Part shown: one piece after another, positions 51,825 to 62,662 of the stretch
How positions within the stretch are numbered: position 1 is the first letter of the stretch
Layout of the letters: each line of letters opens with the position of its first letter
DNA from: Paraniabella defluvii
GTDB taxonomy: Bacteria; Bacteroidota; Bacteroidia; Chitinophagales; Chitinophagaceae
Length of the DNA stretch: 64,000 nt
Assembly: GCA_019316985.1 (NCBI GenBank)
Contig: CP079215.1
Span: 1,984,001-2,048,000, forward strand
Direction of reading: 5' to 3'
Program-made: the position numbers and the translations under genes
The notes under the pieces: generated by a model
The model's input: only the letters and a program-made list of their open reading frames with translations
Told to the model about the DNA's origin: nothing
The model's database searches: none

Positions 51825-53068
51825 ATGGACGTAACTCTTATTTCCTGGTGCGCCGCATTGTTATTTATGATGTTTTTCGCGGGCATAGAAATGGCTTTTT
51901 ACAGCGCCAGCCGGCTGAACATCGAACTTAAAAGAAAGCAGGATACCGCTACGGGCAACCGGTTGGGCCGCTTTATTGATGCTCCGGCCGTTTTTCTTGG
52001 CGTTGCTATCACCGGCTATATTATCGCATTAACCATTTTTGTATTGTTAACGCACGAGGTAGTAGAGCCCATCTGGAACAGATTTAATATTTCCTCCGAT
52101 GGCGTGCAAACCTTCTTAGAAATAATTTTTAATGTATTAGTGGCGTTGATTTTTGCCGAATTTATCCCGAGAGCATTATTCAGGGCCAAAAGCAATGCCT
52201 TGCTCAGCGGGTTTTCTTTTTTCAGTTTCTTTTTCTGGCTGTTTGCACCATTTGTACGGGGCATGTTCCTGCTTACCAACTGGATTCTTAAATATGTTTT
52301 TAATGTTCGGTTAGATAAAAGCAAGTCCCCGTTAAGTAAAAACGAATTGCGGTTTGTTTTCTCAGACGGCATTAATGAAAGCTCCAAGGCCGAAACCAGC
52401 ACCCAGCTACTTGAAAATGCGCAGGAATTACCCCATATAAAGATCAGGCAGTCAATGGTGCCCCGTAAGGAGGTGATCGGCGTTGATGTAAAAACTTCCA
52501 TTGAAGAATTGCATCAGCGGTTTATCGAAACCAAAAGAACGCGCATTATTGTTTACGAAGACACTATCGATAATATCCTGGGTTATGTACACCAGTTAGA
52601 TCTGTTTAAAAAACCTTCAGACATCAGGAGCATCCTTATTAATATACTGGCTGTACCGCAAAGTATGAATGCAGTAGACCTTATTTATAAATTTAGCCAT
52701 GAGGCCAAAAGCATTGCCTGGGTGGTAGACGAGTTTGGCGGAACTGCCGGCATTATTACCATGGAAGATGTGCTGGAGGAGCTTTTTGGCGAAATTTGGG
52801 ACGAGTACGACACGGAAAAATTTGTAGAAAAACAGATCGCCGAAGGAGAATATATATTTTCAGGACGACTGGAATTAGACTACATTGAAAAAAATATGGC
52901 CTGAGCTTTGAAGGGCATGATACTGAGACGCTTTCGGGCTATATCATTAACCATCATGAAACCATTCCTGTGCAAAAAGAACGTATTATCATCGGCGATT
53001 ACGAGTTTGATGTGCTCGGCGTAACCCATACCCGTATTGAAATGGTAAAGCTCAAAAAACTGAAATAG
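51825..53068 (+). CDS. CNNM/CorC-type membrane protein with CBS pair (hemolysin C family)
   Basis: Magnesium/cobalt-efflux-like protein. N-terminal CNNM membrane domain (LISWCAALLFMMFFAGIEMA, AVFLGVAITGYIIALTIFVL, FNVLVALIFAEFIPRALFRA), CBS pair (MVPRKEVIGVDVKTSIEELH, TRIIVYEDTIDNILGYVHQL, IAWVVDEFGGTAGIITMEDV) and the CorC_HlyC domain GLSFEGHDTETLSGYIINHH after one shift near 52893. About 414 residues, start ATG at 51825, stop at 53066-53068. In some Bacteroidota a related protein is the gliding protein GldE; this gene has no gld neighbours. Confidence 0.88.
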
Positions 53069-53208
53069 TTCATTATCGGTAGTTTATAGTAGACGGAGGA
53101 GCCCGCTAAATACCAATTAATACCCGAAAGCAGATATTGGGTACTATGAACAATCAACCATAAACTATTAACTATAAAGTCGCATCTTTGCGTACTTATT
53201 TTACGTAC

Positions 53209-54069
53209 ATGGCTATAATGGATTTTTTTAAGAAGAGAAATCAGGGTAACGAAGACGAAATGTCGTTTATTGACCACCTGGAGGTATTACGCTGGCATTT
53301 AATACGCTCAATTTTAGCTGTTGTTATCGGTGCTATCATCGTTTTTATCTTTACCGACGTTTTTATAGATGATATTGTTTTCGGACCAACAAGAACCAAT
53401 TTTATATCTGCTGAATGGATGTGTAAAATGGGCCGGGCCGTTGGAGTCGGCGAATCCCTTTGCTTTAAAGAGGTAAAGACGCAGTTTATAGAAACAACCA
53501 TGACGGGCCAGTTTATTGCCAATTTTACGGTAGCGTTTATCGGTGGGTTTGTTTTAGCCTTTCCTTACATTTTCTGGGAAATATGGAAATTTGTAAAACC
53601 AGCGCTTTCTGAAAAAGAAAGCCGGCAGGCCTCGGGAATTATTTTCTGGGTATCCCTGTTGTTTTTTATTGGCGTGGCGTTCGGATATTTTATACTAATG
53701 CCGCTGATGGTGCAATTTTATTTCAATTATAAGCTAAGTGATAAGATAACCATCATGCCCACCTTTTCCGATTACCTCGAAAACATGACTTATACCACTG
53801 TAGGAATCGGCATACTTTTCCAATTGCCTTTATTGATATTGTTATTAGCCAAAGCAGGTATTGTAACTGCCAAGATCCTTCGCAAATTCAGGCGTCATGC
53901 TTTTGTTGTAATTTTGATTGCAGCGGCAATTATCACCCCGACAACCGATCCGTTTAGCCTTGCTGTAGTGGCAGCGCCTTTATACCTGTTGTTTGAAATA
54001 AGCATTGCGCTGGCAGCCAGGGGTGAAAAAAGAATGCGGAAAATACCGCAGAAGAGTGGAGTTAAATAA
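53209..54069 (+). CDS. tatC: Sec-independent protein translocase TatC
   Basis: Twin-arginine translocase receptor, six membrane helices. Intact: SFIDHLEVLRWHLIRSILAV (the conserved HLxELRxR region), a Bacteroidota-type periplasmic insert with CKMGRAVGVGESLCFKE, QFIANFTVAFIGGFVLAFPY, IFWEIWKFVKPALSEKE, GIGILFQLPLLILLL and AAIITPTTDPFSLAVVAAPL, the ITPxxDPxSQ motif. Start ATG at 53209 or 53218; the first is chosen. A CATCTTTG box at 53183-53190 is one mismatch from TAnnTTTG. RpiB follows 10 bases later in probable operon. No tatA/B is in the window. Confidence 0.95.
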   Translation: MAIMDFFKKRNQGNEDEMSFIDHLEVLRWHLIRSILAVVIGAIIVFIFTDVFIDDIVFGPTRTNFISAEWMCKMGRAVGVGESLCFKEVKTQFIETTMTGQFIANFTVAFIGGFVLAFPYIFWEIWKFVKPALSEKESRQASGIIFWVSLLFFIGVAFGYFILMPLMVQFYFNYKLSDKITIMPTFSDYLENMTYTTVGIGILFQLPLLILLLAKAGIVTAKILRKFRRHAFVVILIAAAIITPTTDPFSLAVVAAPLYLLFEISIALAARGEKRMRKIPQKSGVK

Positions 54070-54079
54070 ACCGGTAATT

Positions 54080-54538
54080 ATGGAAACAACATTTGATCTC
54101 AGCAAGCCGATCGCAATAGGTTCTGACCATGCCGGCTTTGAAATGAAAGAATTTGTTATCTCATTTATTGAAGGAAAAGACCTGCTTTTTAAAGATTTTG
54201 GACCGGCTACCAACGATGCGGTTGATTATCCCGACTTTGCGCATCCTGTTGCACAGTCCGTTGAATCGGGAGATTGCGCATTGGGCATCCTGCTTTGTGG
54301 CAGTGGCAATGGGGTGGCTATTACCGCCAATAAACACCAGGGTATTCGGGCAGCGCTTTGTTGGGATGATGAAATAGCGGCCCTGGCGCGTAAGCACAAC
54401 AACGCGAATGTTCTCTGTATTCCCGCCCGCTTTGTCTCTGAAAGTACGGCAGAAGAAATGGTAGAAGTATTTTTAAATACAGCCTTTGAAGGCGGCCGCC
54501 ATGCCAACCGGGTCGATAAGATTTCAGGGTCTGATTAA
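54080..54538 (+). CDS. rpiB: Ribose 5-phosphate isomerase B
   Basis: Interconverts ribose-5-phosphate and ribulose-5-phosphate. Intact 152 residues: KPIAIGSDHAGFEMKEFVIS, DFGPATNDAVDYPDFAHPVA, GILLCGSGNGVAITANKHQG (phosphate-binding, catalytic Cys in LCGSG), ARKHNNANVLCIPARFVSES and the C-terminal FEGGRHANRVDKI, all RpiB signatures. It starts 10 bases after tatC. Confidence 0.95.
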   Translation: METTFDLSKPIAIGSDHAGFEMKEFVISFIEGKDLLFKDFGPATNDAVDYPDFAHPVAQSVESGDCALGILLCGSGNGVAITANKHQGIRAALCWDDEIAALARKHNNANVLCIPARFVSESTAEEMVEVFLNTAFEGGRHANRVDKISGSD

Positions 54539-54712
54539 TGAAGCCCCCAGCTGCACGTACTTCCCTAATTAACCGCAGGCCTTCATTTTTTACAGATTAT
54601 AGTTATCTCCTTTGCTCCTTATAACAGGGGGTATCATATTTTATATTTTGATAAACGGTAGGCATTTATTTGCCGTTGTTGGTTACATTTACAACTCAAC
54701 AAGCATTTTTAT

Positions 54713-56243
54713 ATGGGAAAGAATTTACTATTAGCGGTATGCGCGCTGGCCAGTGTTAGCGGTCAGGCACAAAAAAACGGCAGATCCCCAACCCTTTGCC
54801 AAAACAATTACTACAACCGATCTCAGAAAGCACCTGAGCATTATTGCTGGCGCAGAAATGGAAGGAAGAGATACACCCTCTCCGGGTCTCGAAAAAGCGG
54901 CCAATTATATTGAAACACAATTCAAAGCCTTTGGTGTACAGCCGGGCAATAAAGGCAGCTACAGGCAGTTTTTTGATCTGGAAAAGATAGTGCGTCAACG
55001 CTCTCTTTAAATATGGGCGGGATACCGTTTAACGCATGGTCTGATTTTGCTCCTGGATCCAGATGCCACAGCAGGTTAACCTCAGTTTTACAGAATATGT
55101 TTTCGTCGGCTACGGAATCGTAGATGAAAAGCGGGATGACTATAAAACAACTGACGTAAAAGGTAAATTGGTCATCTTGCTGGCCGGCCAGCCGGATGGC
55201 TTCAAAACAGATAAGCCCGCAGACAGTCGCCCGTTTTCACGGCCAACAAAATAGCAAATGCAAAAAGAAAGGAGCAGCCGCAGTGCTGATCATTGCCGAT
55301 CAGCTTCCTTCGCAACAAATGCTTAACAACTCCTACAGGCCCAAGCCAGACATAGCTACACAGCAGGAGAATGACGCAATACCTGCCTTTTTTATTAATG
55401 ATAACGTAATTAAAAAAGATGGCCATAGTATCAGTGAAATAAAAGCCTCCGTAGGTGCCGGCGTTATTGATCCTGTTACCCGCCAGCTTCCGGTTGCATT
55501 ACAATATGCTTCAGGCAAAAAAATCGCCACCGTTAGTAACGTAGTAGGCTTGGTAGAAGGCTCAGATAAAAAAGGTGAATATCTTTTGTAACAGCACACT
55601 ACGATCATGTGGGCATAGATGAGAAAGGAAATATTTACTACGGCGCCGACGACGATGGTTCCGGAACCGTAAGCGTGATGAAAATGGCGGAAGCTTTTGC
55701 CAAAGCGAAAAAGAGGGAAAGGGGCCGCGCAGAACTGTTGTATTCATGCTGGTTTGTGGCGAAGAAAAAGGCTTATGGGGCTCTGAATACTATTCAGAAC
55801 ACCCGATCTTTCCATTAGATAAAACAACTGCAGATCTGAACATTGATATGATCGGCCGTATAGACACCGAAAGAATGACCGCCGATACACAGAACTATGT
55901 ATACGTGGTAGGACATAACAAGCTAAGCACAGATTTGCCGAAAATAAATGAAGGCATGAATAACAAGTACACAAAGCTGGTGCTTGATTACAGGTTCGAC
56001 GATCCTAATGATCCTAACAGGATCTACTACAGGAGCGATCATTATAACTTTGCCAGAAAAGGGGTGCCTGTTTTATTCTTTTATGATGGGATGCTAAAGG
56101 CCGATTACCATCAGCCCACAGACACGGTAGATAAGATCAATTTCCCTTTAATGGCAAAACGTGCACAAATGATTTTCTATACCGCCTGGGAAATGGCCAA
56201 CAGGAACAACATGCTGAAGCGCGATTTAAAATTGACACAATAA
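54713..56243 (+). CDS. Secreted M28 aminopeptidase with PA domain
   Basis: Signal peptide LLLAVCALASVSGQAQ, then LRKHLSIIAGAEMEGRDTPS, GLEKAANYIETQFKAFGVQP, a PA insert (FVGYGIVDEKRDDYKTTDVK, GAAAVLIIADQLPSQ) and the M28 zinc site FVTAHYDHVGIDEKG, YYGADDDGSGTVSVMKMAEA, FMLVCGEEKGLWGSEYYSEH, LNIDMIGRID and SDHYNFARKGVPVLFFYDG. At least six shifts (near 54780, 54990, 55062, 55240, 55585, 55720) break the frame, the densest in the window. About 509 residues. Zinc ligands His, Asp, Glu, Asp and His are all present, so the enzyme is probably active. Confidence 0.87.
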
Positions 56244-56312
56244 AAAAATAAAACGTAACTTACGGGTGGTCTTTTAATCAAGATCAAAGAAACCGAAACC
56301 CATCATAACAAC

Positions 56313-56336
56313 AAAGGGACGCTTAGCGTCCCTTTT
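56313..56336 (+). terminator. Intrinsic terminator
   Basis: AAGGGACGC-TTA-GCGTCCCTT, nine base pairs with a three-base loop, then TTAGTTTT; 70 bases after the M28 peptidase stop. Confidence 0.85.
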
Positions 56337-56376
56337 AGTTTTAAATTTACCGTATACTGCAATAATCGCTGCTTTT

Positions 56377-57195
56377 ATGAAATTCAGTACGTATAAAATA
56401 AAGCATCCTGGTCTCGCAAAATTGGTTCAATACATTTTGTTTAATTACTCTGGCAATGCCAACCACACAACCGTTATTACTTCTTATGCCAATAATAATA
56501 TTTGCCTGGGCGTTGTTAAAGAAAGGATGCTGGCCCATTGCAGCAGCGGTATTAAGAAATTTCACTGCCATAGCGGTATCCAGTCCTATATATCAGGACT
56601 CTATTCCGCTCCACACCACTTCCAGGTAGAGGGCATTTTTGATGAAATATGTATCGACTTTACCCCTCTGGGATATTACCATTTTTTAAAGAACCGCTTA
56701 AAACCTATGTGCTCGGAGAAAACCTCTTGTATGAACTTTGGGGCGCAGCTGGCATAACTTTTTTGAAACGGTATTTGACACGGCGGATTTAAAAAACCGT
56801 GGAGCAAGGATAGAGCAGTTTCTGCTGTCTAAGCTGATTGCATTTGAGAACCCTTTTTTACAGCAGTGCCTGTATTACCTCCATAAGGAAGCGTTTTTCA
56901 ACCTGAAGGCAGTTGTGCAAACGCTTCAATGCTCGGAGAAAAAGATAAGCCGGACTTTTCAACGTTGCCTGGACCTCTCCCCAAAGAGTATATAAAAATT
57001 ATCAGGTTCAGAAAAGCTTTGTGGCAAATGCAGCAAACAAAGAACTCCTTTACAGAAATTGCCCATGACTGCGGCTACTACGACCAAAGTCATTTTATAA
57101 AAGATATCAGGTTATTTACCAGGATGACGCCAAAACAGCTTCACCAATCGCTGTATTGCATCGAAGACAATGTTTTGGTTTCCGTTCAATCCTGA
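56377..57195 (+). CDS. AraC-family transcriptional regulator
   Basis: The N-terminal sensing domain begins FSTYKIKHPGLAKLVQYILF and includes GLYSAPHHFQVEGIFDEICI, matching the DUF6597-type domain. The C-terminal pair of helix-turn-helix motifs has LQCSEKKISRTFQRCLDLSP, KEYIKIIRFRKALWQMQQTK and FTEIAHDCGYYDQSHFIKDI followed by LFTRMTPKQL, the AraC signature. Shifts near 56700 and 56985. About 273 residues, slightly long at the N-terminus but normal for this group. Target genes are unknown; the S41 peptidase gene follows. Confidence 0.86.
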
Positions 57196-57282
57196 GCCCC
57201 TGTCTGTTTTTTACAATTCCAGGCAACGCCGGTATTATATTTTGCGCTTAAATAGTTTTTTGATTGATTAAATATTGTGTAT

Positions 57283-58886
57283 ATGAAAAAGTTTTTATTG
57301 TTGGTGGTACCTGTATTGATCTATGTTGCGGCATTTGCGCAACCACAGGCGTCGATATCTGCAAAGGAGCTCGAAAAGAAACTGGAAGAAGGCGTCTTTG
57401 AAATATCCCTTTATAATACAGCCTGCTATTTTGCACTGGCAGGGAATAAAAAACTAGCCTTAAATTATTTAAGAAAAGCGATAGACGACGGCTTTAATAG
57501 TTCAAAAACCATGCTCGAAGACAGTGATCTGAAATCCCTGCATAATGAAAAAGATTGGGCACTGTTGCTTCAGAAAATACAGGAAAGAGAAGCAATGAAA
57601 ACCAAAGAAAACGAACAGTTTTTTAATAAGCCTGATTTCTGGGAGTCCAGGTTTTTTAAAACCGCATACCGGGAAGATATTTCAGAAGAAGAAAAAGTAG
57701 CGGGGCTTTCCAGGTTCTGGTCTGAAGCTAAATATAACTTTGTCAACTTCGACTTAATTCCCGGGATAAATATCGACTCTTTATATTTTGAGTATTTAAA
57801 AGGTAAAAAATACGAAATCTACCCTAGAATACTATAGGGTACTAACCGAAATGTGCGCCCGGCTAAAGGACGGGCACACCAATATTATTGCGCCTAAAGA
57901 GCTGATGGAAGAAGTTTATGCCCGCCCGCTTATTCGCACCAGGTTAATTGAAGACAAGGTATTGATTGTACAGTCAGACCCGGAAATGCAAAAAAAGGGT
58001 TTGAAAGTTGGAATGGAGGTGCTAACGGTAAACGGACTTCCGGTTAAAGAATATGCTGCTAAATTCATTACTCCTTACGAAAGCGCTTCTACATCGCAGG
58101 ACCTGGTTGTGCGTAGTTTTGACTATGCCTTGCTGGCGGGATCTGTTAAACAGCCGGTTTATTTAAAACTTAAAGATCTTAAGGGAAACATTTCCGATCA
58201 AACGATTTCGCGCGTAAGCCCTTCGGAGCGAAGTAAAAAACTGGGCAGTGCTCCGGTTGAATATAAAATACTACCTGGAAATGTCAGCTACCTGGCCATC
58301 AATTCCTTTGCTACGGATACAGGGTCAAGGGTATTTAAAGAAAAATATCCGGAAATATCTCAGTCAAAAGCCCTGATAATCGACCTGAGAAATAATGGAG
58401 GCGGCAGCTCCGATTGGCAGATATTAAGATACCTGATCCGCGAGCCTCAACTCGTTCATAAAATGTATACCAGACAATACACTGCTTCATTCAGGGCATG
58501 GGGACGATTGCAGGATACCTGGGGAAACAGCAACGGTATAGCGCCGGTAAAAGACCAGCTATTCTCTAAACCCGTTATATTACTGATAAGCGCCAGAACA
58601 TTTTCTGCGGCTGAAGATTTTGCTGCTGCATTTAAATCTTTAAACAGGGGTTTAATTATGGGGAACCTTCGGGGGCAGCACCGGTCAGCCTTTAGGATTT
58701 CAACTGCCCGGAGGATTAAGCGCGCGTGTTTGCACCAAAAGAGACCAATATCCCGATGGGAGCGATTTTGTTGGGAAAGGAATTGCACCTGATATTGTTG
58801 TGTTACCTGTTGTTTCTGATATAAGAAATGGAACAGATACGCAACTGGAAGCGGCGCTTAAAGAGTTGCGGAAGCAAAATCTATGA
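57283..58886 (+). CDS. S41-family C-terminal processing peptidase with TPR-like N-terminus
   Basis: Signal peptide LLLVVPVLIYVAAFAQ, then a TPR-like pair (YNTACYFALAGNKKLALNYL, LRKAIDDGFNSSKTMLEDSD), the S41 N-terminal helical part, a PDZ-like segment KKGLKVGMEVLTVNGLPVKE, and the S41 domain: KALIIDLRNNGGGSSDWQIL, VILLISARTFSAAEDFAAAF (catalytic Ser), GGSTGQPLGFQLPGGLSARV and GIAPDIVVLPV. Shifts near 57825 and 58665. About 534 residues. Its stop lies 12 bases from the converging M23-like gene. Confidence 0.88.
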
Positions 58887-58898
58887 GAAGAGTAATCA

Positions 58899-59809
58899 TC
58901 ATTTTGCCGTATATTTTTTCAGTTCTCTTTTACTCATTTCTTTTATTACAATTTCTTTGCTCGAAAATGAGGTATATGTTTTCCAGTAAAATGCAGGAAG
59001 TATTATCAATAACAAACCGCGGTGTAATAATAGAATATAAACTTTTTGCTTTGCCAATGTTTGGTTCTGAAGACTTTCAAAATCCAAAGAGCTTAGGTAA
59101 TACATAAAAATGCTGATGGCATAACGATTTTTTGAACGGAATGTATTGACACCTAAAGGGGTATTGGGTAAAATGACATCACCCGGCCTTACCTGAAGCG
59201 ACCCCTTCTTAAAGCCCAGGTATCTTACCAATGTGCCGTCTTCGTGCTCCACGATAACGGCATTCTGGCGGGTAGTAAATTCTATGTTTTCGCTTGTTTC
59301 AAATTCGTCAACCACTTCAACAACCATTCCTTTTCTAATGGCGGTTACCATCTCTTCTTTGTCTGTATAAAAGAAATAGCTTTTCCAATCGGCAGGCTTT
59401 TCCGCGCCAAAATACCGCTGATTCGCATAACCAGCTTCAACTACCTCGCATTTTATACCGGGGTATACGGCAATACGTAACAAAAATCAGCATTAAACCT
59501 GGGTTTAAACTGGCCCCTTATATACCGGTAACCATACCGGTATCCAATAGGCTGATTAGGATCTGTGGGCTTTAGTGTTAACAGTGTTCCGGCCTTTCCG
59601 GTTACACTGATAGTCTCCTGCGGCCTGGAGCTGTTGGTGAGCTCACTAAAATTAAGCACCACTGTATAATATCCTGGTTCTGTTTTGTTGTATGATATTT
59701 CAACAGATTTATCCGCCTTACGTTCCGAACTCACCTCTAGCGTTCTTTCCTGTGCATAGCCGGATATCAGGAAGCAGTATAGTCCTAAAACAATAGTTAG
59801 CTTTTTCAT
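58899..59809 (-). CDS. M23-like domain protein, exported
   Basis: Signal peptide KKLTIVLGLYCFLISGYAQ from ATG 59809, a beta-rich section (DKSVEISYNKTEPGYYTVVL, GKAGTLLTLKPTDPNQPIGY), then after a shift near 59470 CEVVEAGYANQRYFGAEKPA, FYTDKEEMVTAIRKGMVVEV, VIVEHEDGTLVRYLGFKKGS and LQVRPGDVILPNTPLGVNTF. The EHxDGTxxRY...VxPGDxIxxxxxLG pattern is the shape of M23 (LytM) domains, but the zinc-binding H of HxH is absent (LGFKKG where the motif would be), so it is likely a degenerate, non-catalytic form. About 303 residues. Confidence 0.6.
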
Positions 59810-59896
59810 AGCAGTTTTTTTGATAGTAATAACAACAAAAATAGCCAACAGCAACTATATACGGCAAAAAGCTAATAAGTTCTTATAAAAAATAAG

Positions 59897-59949
59897 TAGG
59901 CTTTGCGGGCATTGTACTGCTGTAAGAACAATGGGGCCCGCAAAGCCTA
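59897..59949 (-). terminator. Strong intrinsic terminator of the DHS-like gene
   Basis: TAGGCTTTGCGGGC (59897-59910) and GCCCGCAAAGCCTA (59936-59949) form 14 perfect base pairs; inner CATTGT/ACAATG can extend the helix. On the minus strand it is followed by TTATTTTTTATAAG, 25 bases after the stop. Confidence 0.85.
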
Positions 59950-59973
59950 TGTATTATAAGGAGGTATTTAAGA

Positions 59974-60945
59974 CTACCAGCCCAGTATCCAGGCAAACAT
60001 CAAAGGAGCCACAATAGTTGCATCGCTTTCAACAATAAATTTAGGCGTGTGAATGTCCAGCTTACCCCAGGTAATTTTTTCGTTAGGTACTGCGCCGCTG
60101 TAAGAGCCGTAAGATGTGGTGCTGTCGCTGATCTGGCAGAAGTAGCTCCAGAACGGAACATCATGCCACTCAAGGTCCTGGTACATCATCGGAACCACAC
60201 AAATGGGGAAATCTCCGGCAATACCACCTCCGATCTGGAAGAAACCAACACCTTTGCCCGACGAGTTATTGCGATACCACTCGGTAAGCCAAACCATATA
60301 TTCAATACCGCTTTTTACAGTAGCTGCCTGCAGTTCGCCTTTTACAACATAGCTTGCAAAAATATTTCCGGTAGTACTGTCTTCCCAGCCCGGGCAAACA
60401 ATAGGCAGGTTTTTCTCTGCTGCGGCAACAATCCAGCTGTCTTTCGGGTCAATTTCATAGTACTGCTGCAGTTCCCCGCTTAAAACGGTTTTATATAAAA
60501 ACTCATGCGGGAAATAGCGTTCACCCTTAGCCTCCGCTTCCTTCCATTGTTTCACCAGGTGCTTTTGTAAGCGGCGGAAGGCTTCTTCTTCGGGGATACA
60601 GGTATCCGTTACACGGTTATAATGGTTCTCCAGTAAATCCCACTCTTCCTGTGGTGTAAGATCGCGGTAATTAGGAACTTTTATAATGGCTGTGTGCCAC
60701 CAGGTTCATCACATCTTCTTCCAGGTTGGCCCCGTGCAGCTGATAATGTGCACTTTATCCTGGCGGATCATTTCAGCCAATGAAATACCCAGCTCAGCGG
60801 TACTCATCGCTCCAGCCAATGTCACCATCATTTTACCTCCTTCGAGCAAATGAGTTTCATAGCCTTTGGCGGCGTCCATCAATGCGGCTGCGTTAAAATG
60901 GCGGTAATGATGCTGAATAAAATTTGAAACGGGTCCTTTGTTCAT
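59974..60945 (-). CDS. Deoxyhypusine synthase-family protein
   Basis: NAD-dependent aminobutyl transferase family; in bacteria often homospermidine-synthase-like, making polyamines. Start ATG at 60945: NFIQHHYRHFNAAALMDAAK, GGKMMVTLAGAMSTAELGIS, KVHIISCTGANLEEDVMNLV (after a shift near 60720), PNYRDLTPQEEWDLLENHYN, CPGWEDSTTGNIFASYVVKG, GVGFFQIGGGIAGDFPICVV and SGAVPNEKITWGKLD, which keeps the catalytic-site Lys (WGK). A second shift near 60680. About 323 residues. No eIF5A exists in bacteria, so a hypusine role is excluded by knowledge of the family. Confidence 0.85.
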
Positions 60946-61002
60946 GATTTAAAAACTTTTGATTCGCCTTCAGATCACAAAAGTGTGAGACATTGCGGAC
61001 CG

Positions 61003-61020
61003 CAAAAATATCTATTTTTG
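61003..61020. promoter_or_regulatory. Back-to-back divergent promoter palindrome
   Basis: CAAAAATA-TC-TATTTTTG: each arm is a perfect TAnnTTTG box, one reading left towards the DHS-like gene (start 60945), one right towards the hydrolase gene (start 61074), both about 55 bases from the start codon. The two -7 boxes are two bases apart. Confidence 0.5.
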
Positions 61021-61073
61021 ATATTGAAGAAAGGTTATTCTTTTCTTAACTTACCTCATTTATTAAGAACCCT

Positions 61074-62008
61074 ATGTATAGACCTTGGATCCTTTTTACG
61101 CTCATATTTATTACCGGTATTGCAAAGGCGCAAACCGAAGAGGCCGTTACCCTGCATTCAGCAACCGGCGATCTTTTTGGAAGCTTGATTGTACCGGCAA
61201 ATAAAGCAAGGTTCAACCTGGTGATATTGCAACCGGGCTCCGGCCCAACCGACCGGAAAGGTAATAACCCCTTGGGTGTAAATGCGGATAGTTACCTGAT
61301 GCTCGCTAATGAGCTGGCAAAAAAAAATATTGCAACCCTGCTTATCGACAAAAGAGGCATTGCGGCCAGTAAAGATGCCGGAAAAGATGAATCGAAGCTG
61401 GTTTTTGATGATTACATAAAGGACCTGGAAAACTGGGCAGCTCTTTTAAGAAAAGACAAAAGAGTTCAACAGCTGGTTTTGGCAGGCCATAGCGAAGGCT
61501 CGCTGATAGCTATGGTGGCAGCGCAAAAGGTAAAGGCCAGTAAGTACATATCTATTTCAGGCCCGGCAAAACCCATCGATGAAATTATTAGCTGGCAGCT
61601 AAAACAACAGGCGCCTGTATTAGCTGCCCCGGCGGATTCACTTTTTGGCCGGTTAAAAAAGGAGAGAAAATAGATTCTGTTCCGCCCCTGTTATTCTCAC
61701 TGTTTCGTCCCAGCATTCAGCCCTATATGATATCATGGATGAAGTACAGCCCATGTGCCGAAATAAAAAAGCTAACGATGCCGGTATTAATTGTACAGGG
61801 CTCGCAAGATTACCAGGTACAGCAAAGCGAGGGTGAAGAGCTGTACAGGTGCCAGCCCAATGCCGTATTTTCTCTTATTACAAGCATGAACCATGTATTA
61901 AAAAAATCACCGGGAGGTTTTGCAGAAGACAGAGCCACTTACACACAGCCGTCGTTGCCGGTTGTGCCTCAGTTAGTAACGGACATCGCAAACTTCATCA
62001 GCAAATAA
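61074..62008 (+). CDS. Secreted alpha/beta hydrolase
   Basis: Signal peptide ILFTLIFITGIAKAQ, then GDLFGSLIVPANKARFNLVI, LQPGSGPTDRKGNNPLGVNA (oxyanion region), ATLLIDKRGIAASKDAG, the nucleophile elbow LVLAGHSEGSLIAMVAAQ (Ser in GHSEG), and after a shift near 61670 the acid region LTMPVLIVQGSQDYQVQQSE and the His of SMNHVLKK. About 311 residues. The layout matches BAAT/dienelactone-hydrolase-type peptidase-like proteins common in Bacteroidota; the substrate is unknown. Confidence 0.87.
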
Positions 62009-62009
62009 A

Positions 62010-62614
62010 ATGAACTACCTGGCTCATGCATACCTGTCTTTTGGTAATGAAGAGATCTTACTGGGCAACATGATCAGTGATTTTGTCAAGGGAAAGAAGC
62101 AATTTCTTTATCCACCGGTAGTGCACAAGGGCATTTTACTGCATAGGGCTATAGACGATTTCACAGATACCCACCAGGTAACGCGGCAGGCAAAAACAGT
62201 TTTTAAAAGTGAGTATGGGTTATATAGCGGCGCTTTTATTGATGTGGTATATGATCATTTTCTGGCAACAGAAAAAACAATATTTGCCAGCAACGATGAG
62301 CTGTACCGCTTCTCCCAAACAACATACAGCCAGTTAGAGCGGCTACGCAGCGAAATGCCCTCGAACTTTGAGCAAATGTTTTACTATATGCAATCCCAAA
62401 ACTGGTTGTATGGATATCATACCCGGCAAGGTATTTACCGAAGTTTTGGAGGATTAGTAAAAGAGCCGCATATTTGCAGGATAGTGGTCCGGCTGCGAAA
62501 ATTTTTGACGAACATTATACGTTTTTGCAGCGTTGCTTTGAAGCATTCTGGGAGGAGTTGAGATCTTTTGCCTTTGATAAGATGCAACAGTTGTTATCAG
62601 ATCATCTTGCCTGA
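62010..62614 (+). CDS. Acyl carrier protein phosphodiesterase-like protein (AcpH)
   Basis: Starts MNYLAHAYLSFGNEEILLGN, then MISDFVKGKKQFLYPPVVHK, GILLHRAIDDFTDTHQVTR, and FIDVVYDHFLA: the NYLAHxxLS, GNxxxDF and HRxIDxFTD motifs of AcpH, an HD-like metal hydrolase that removes the 4'-phosphopantetheine arm of ACP. One shift near 62457 leads to IFDEHYTFLQRCFEAFWEEL to stop at 62612-62614. About 201 residues. It begins one base after the hydrolase stop. Confidence 0.85.
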
Positions 62615-62662
62615 TTATAATACAATCAGCTGCAATGAATATCGCCAAAATAAAAAAGAAAC

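Noticed and set aside
52016-52501. Minus-strand ORF of 161 codons
   Set aside because: Antisense shadow of the CNNM/CBS gene.
53069-53208. Small RNA or repeat in the gap before tatC
   Set aside because: Short AT-rich inverted pieces (GTTTATAGT, ACTATAAA) occur, but no convincing structure, promoter-terminator pair or second copy was seen.
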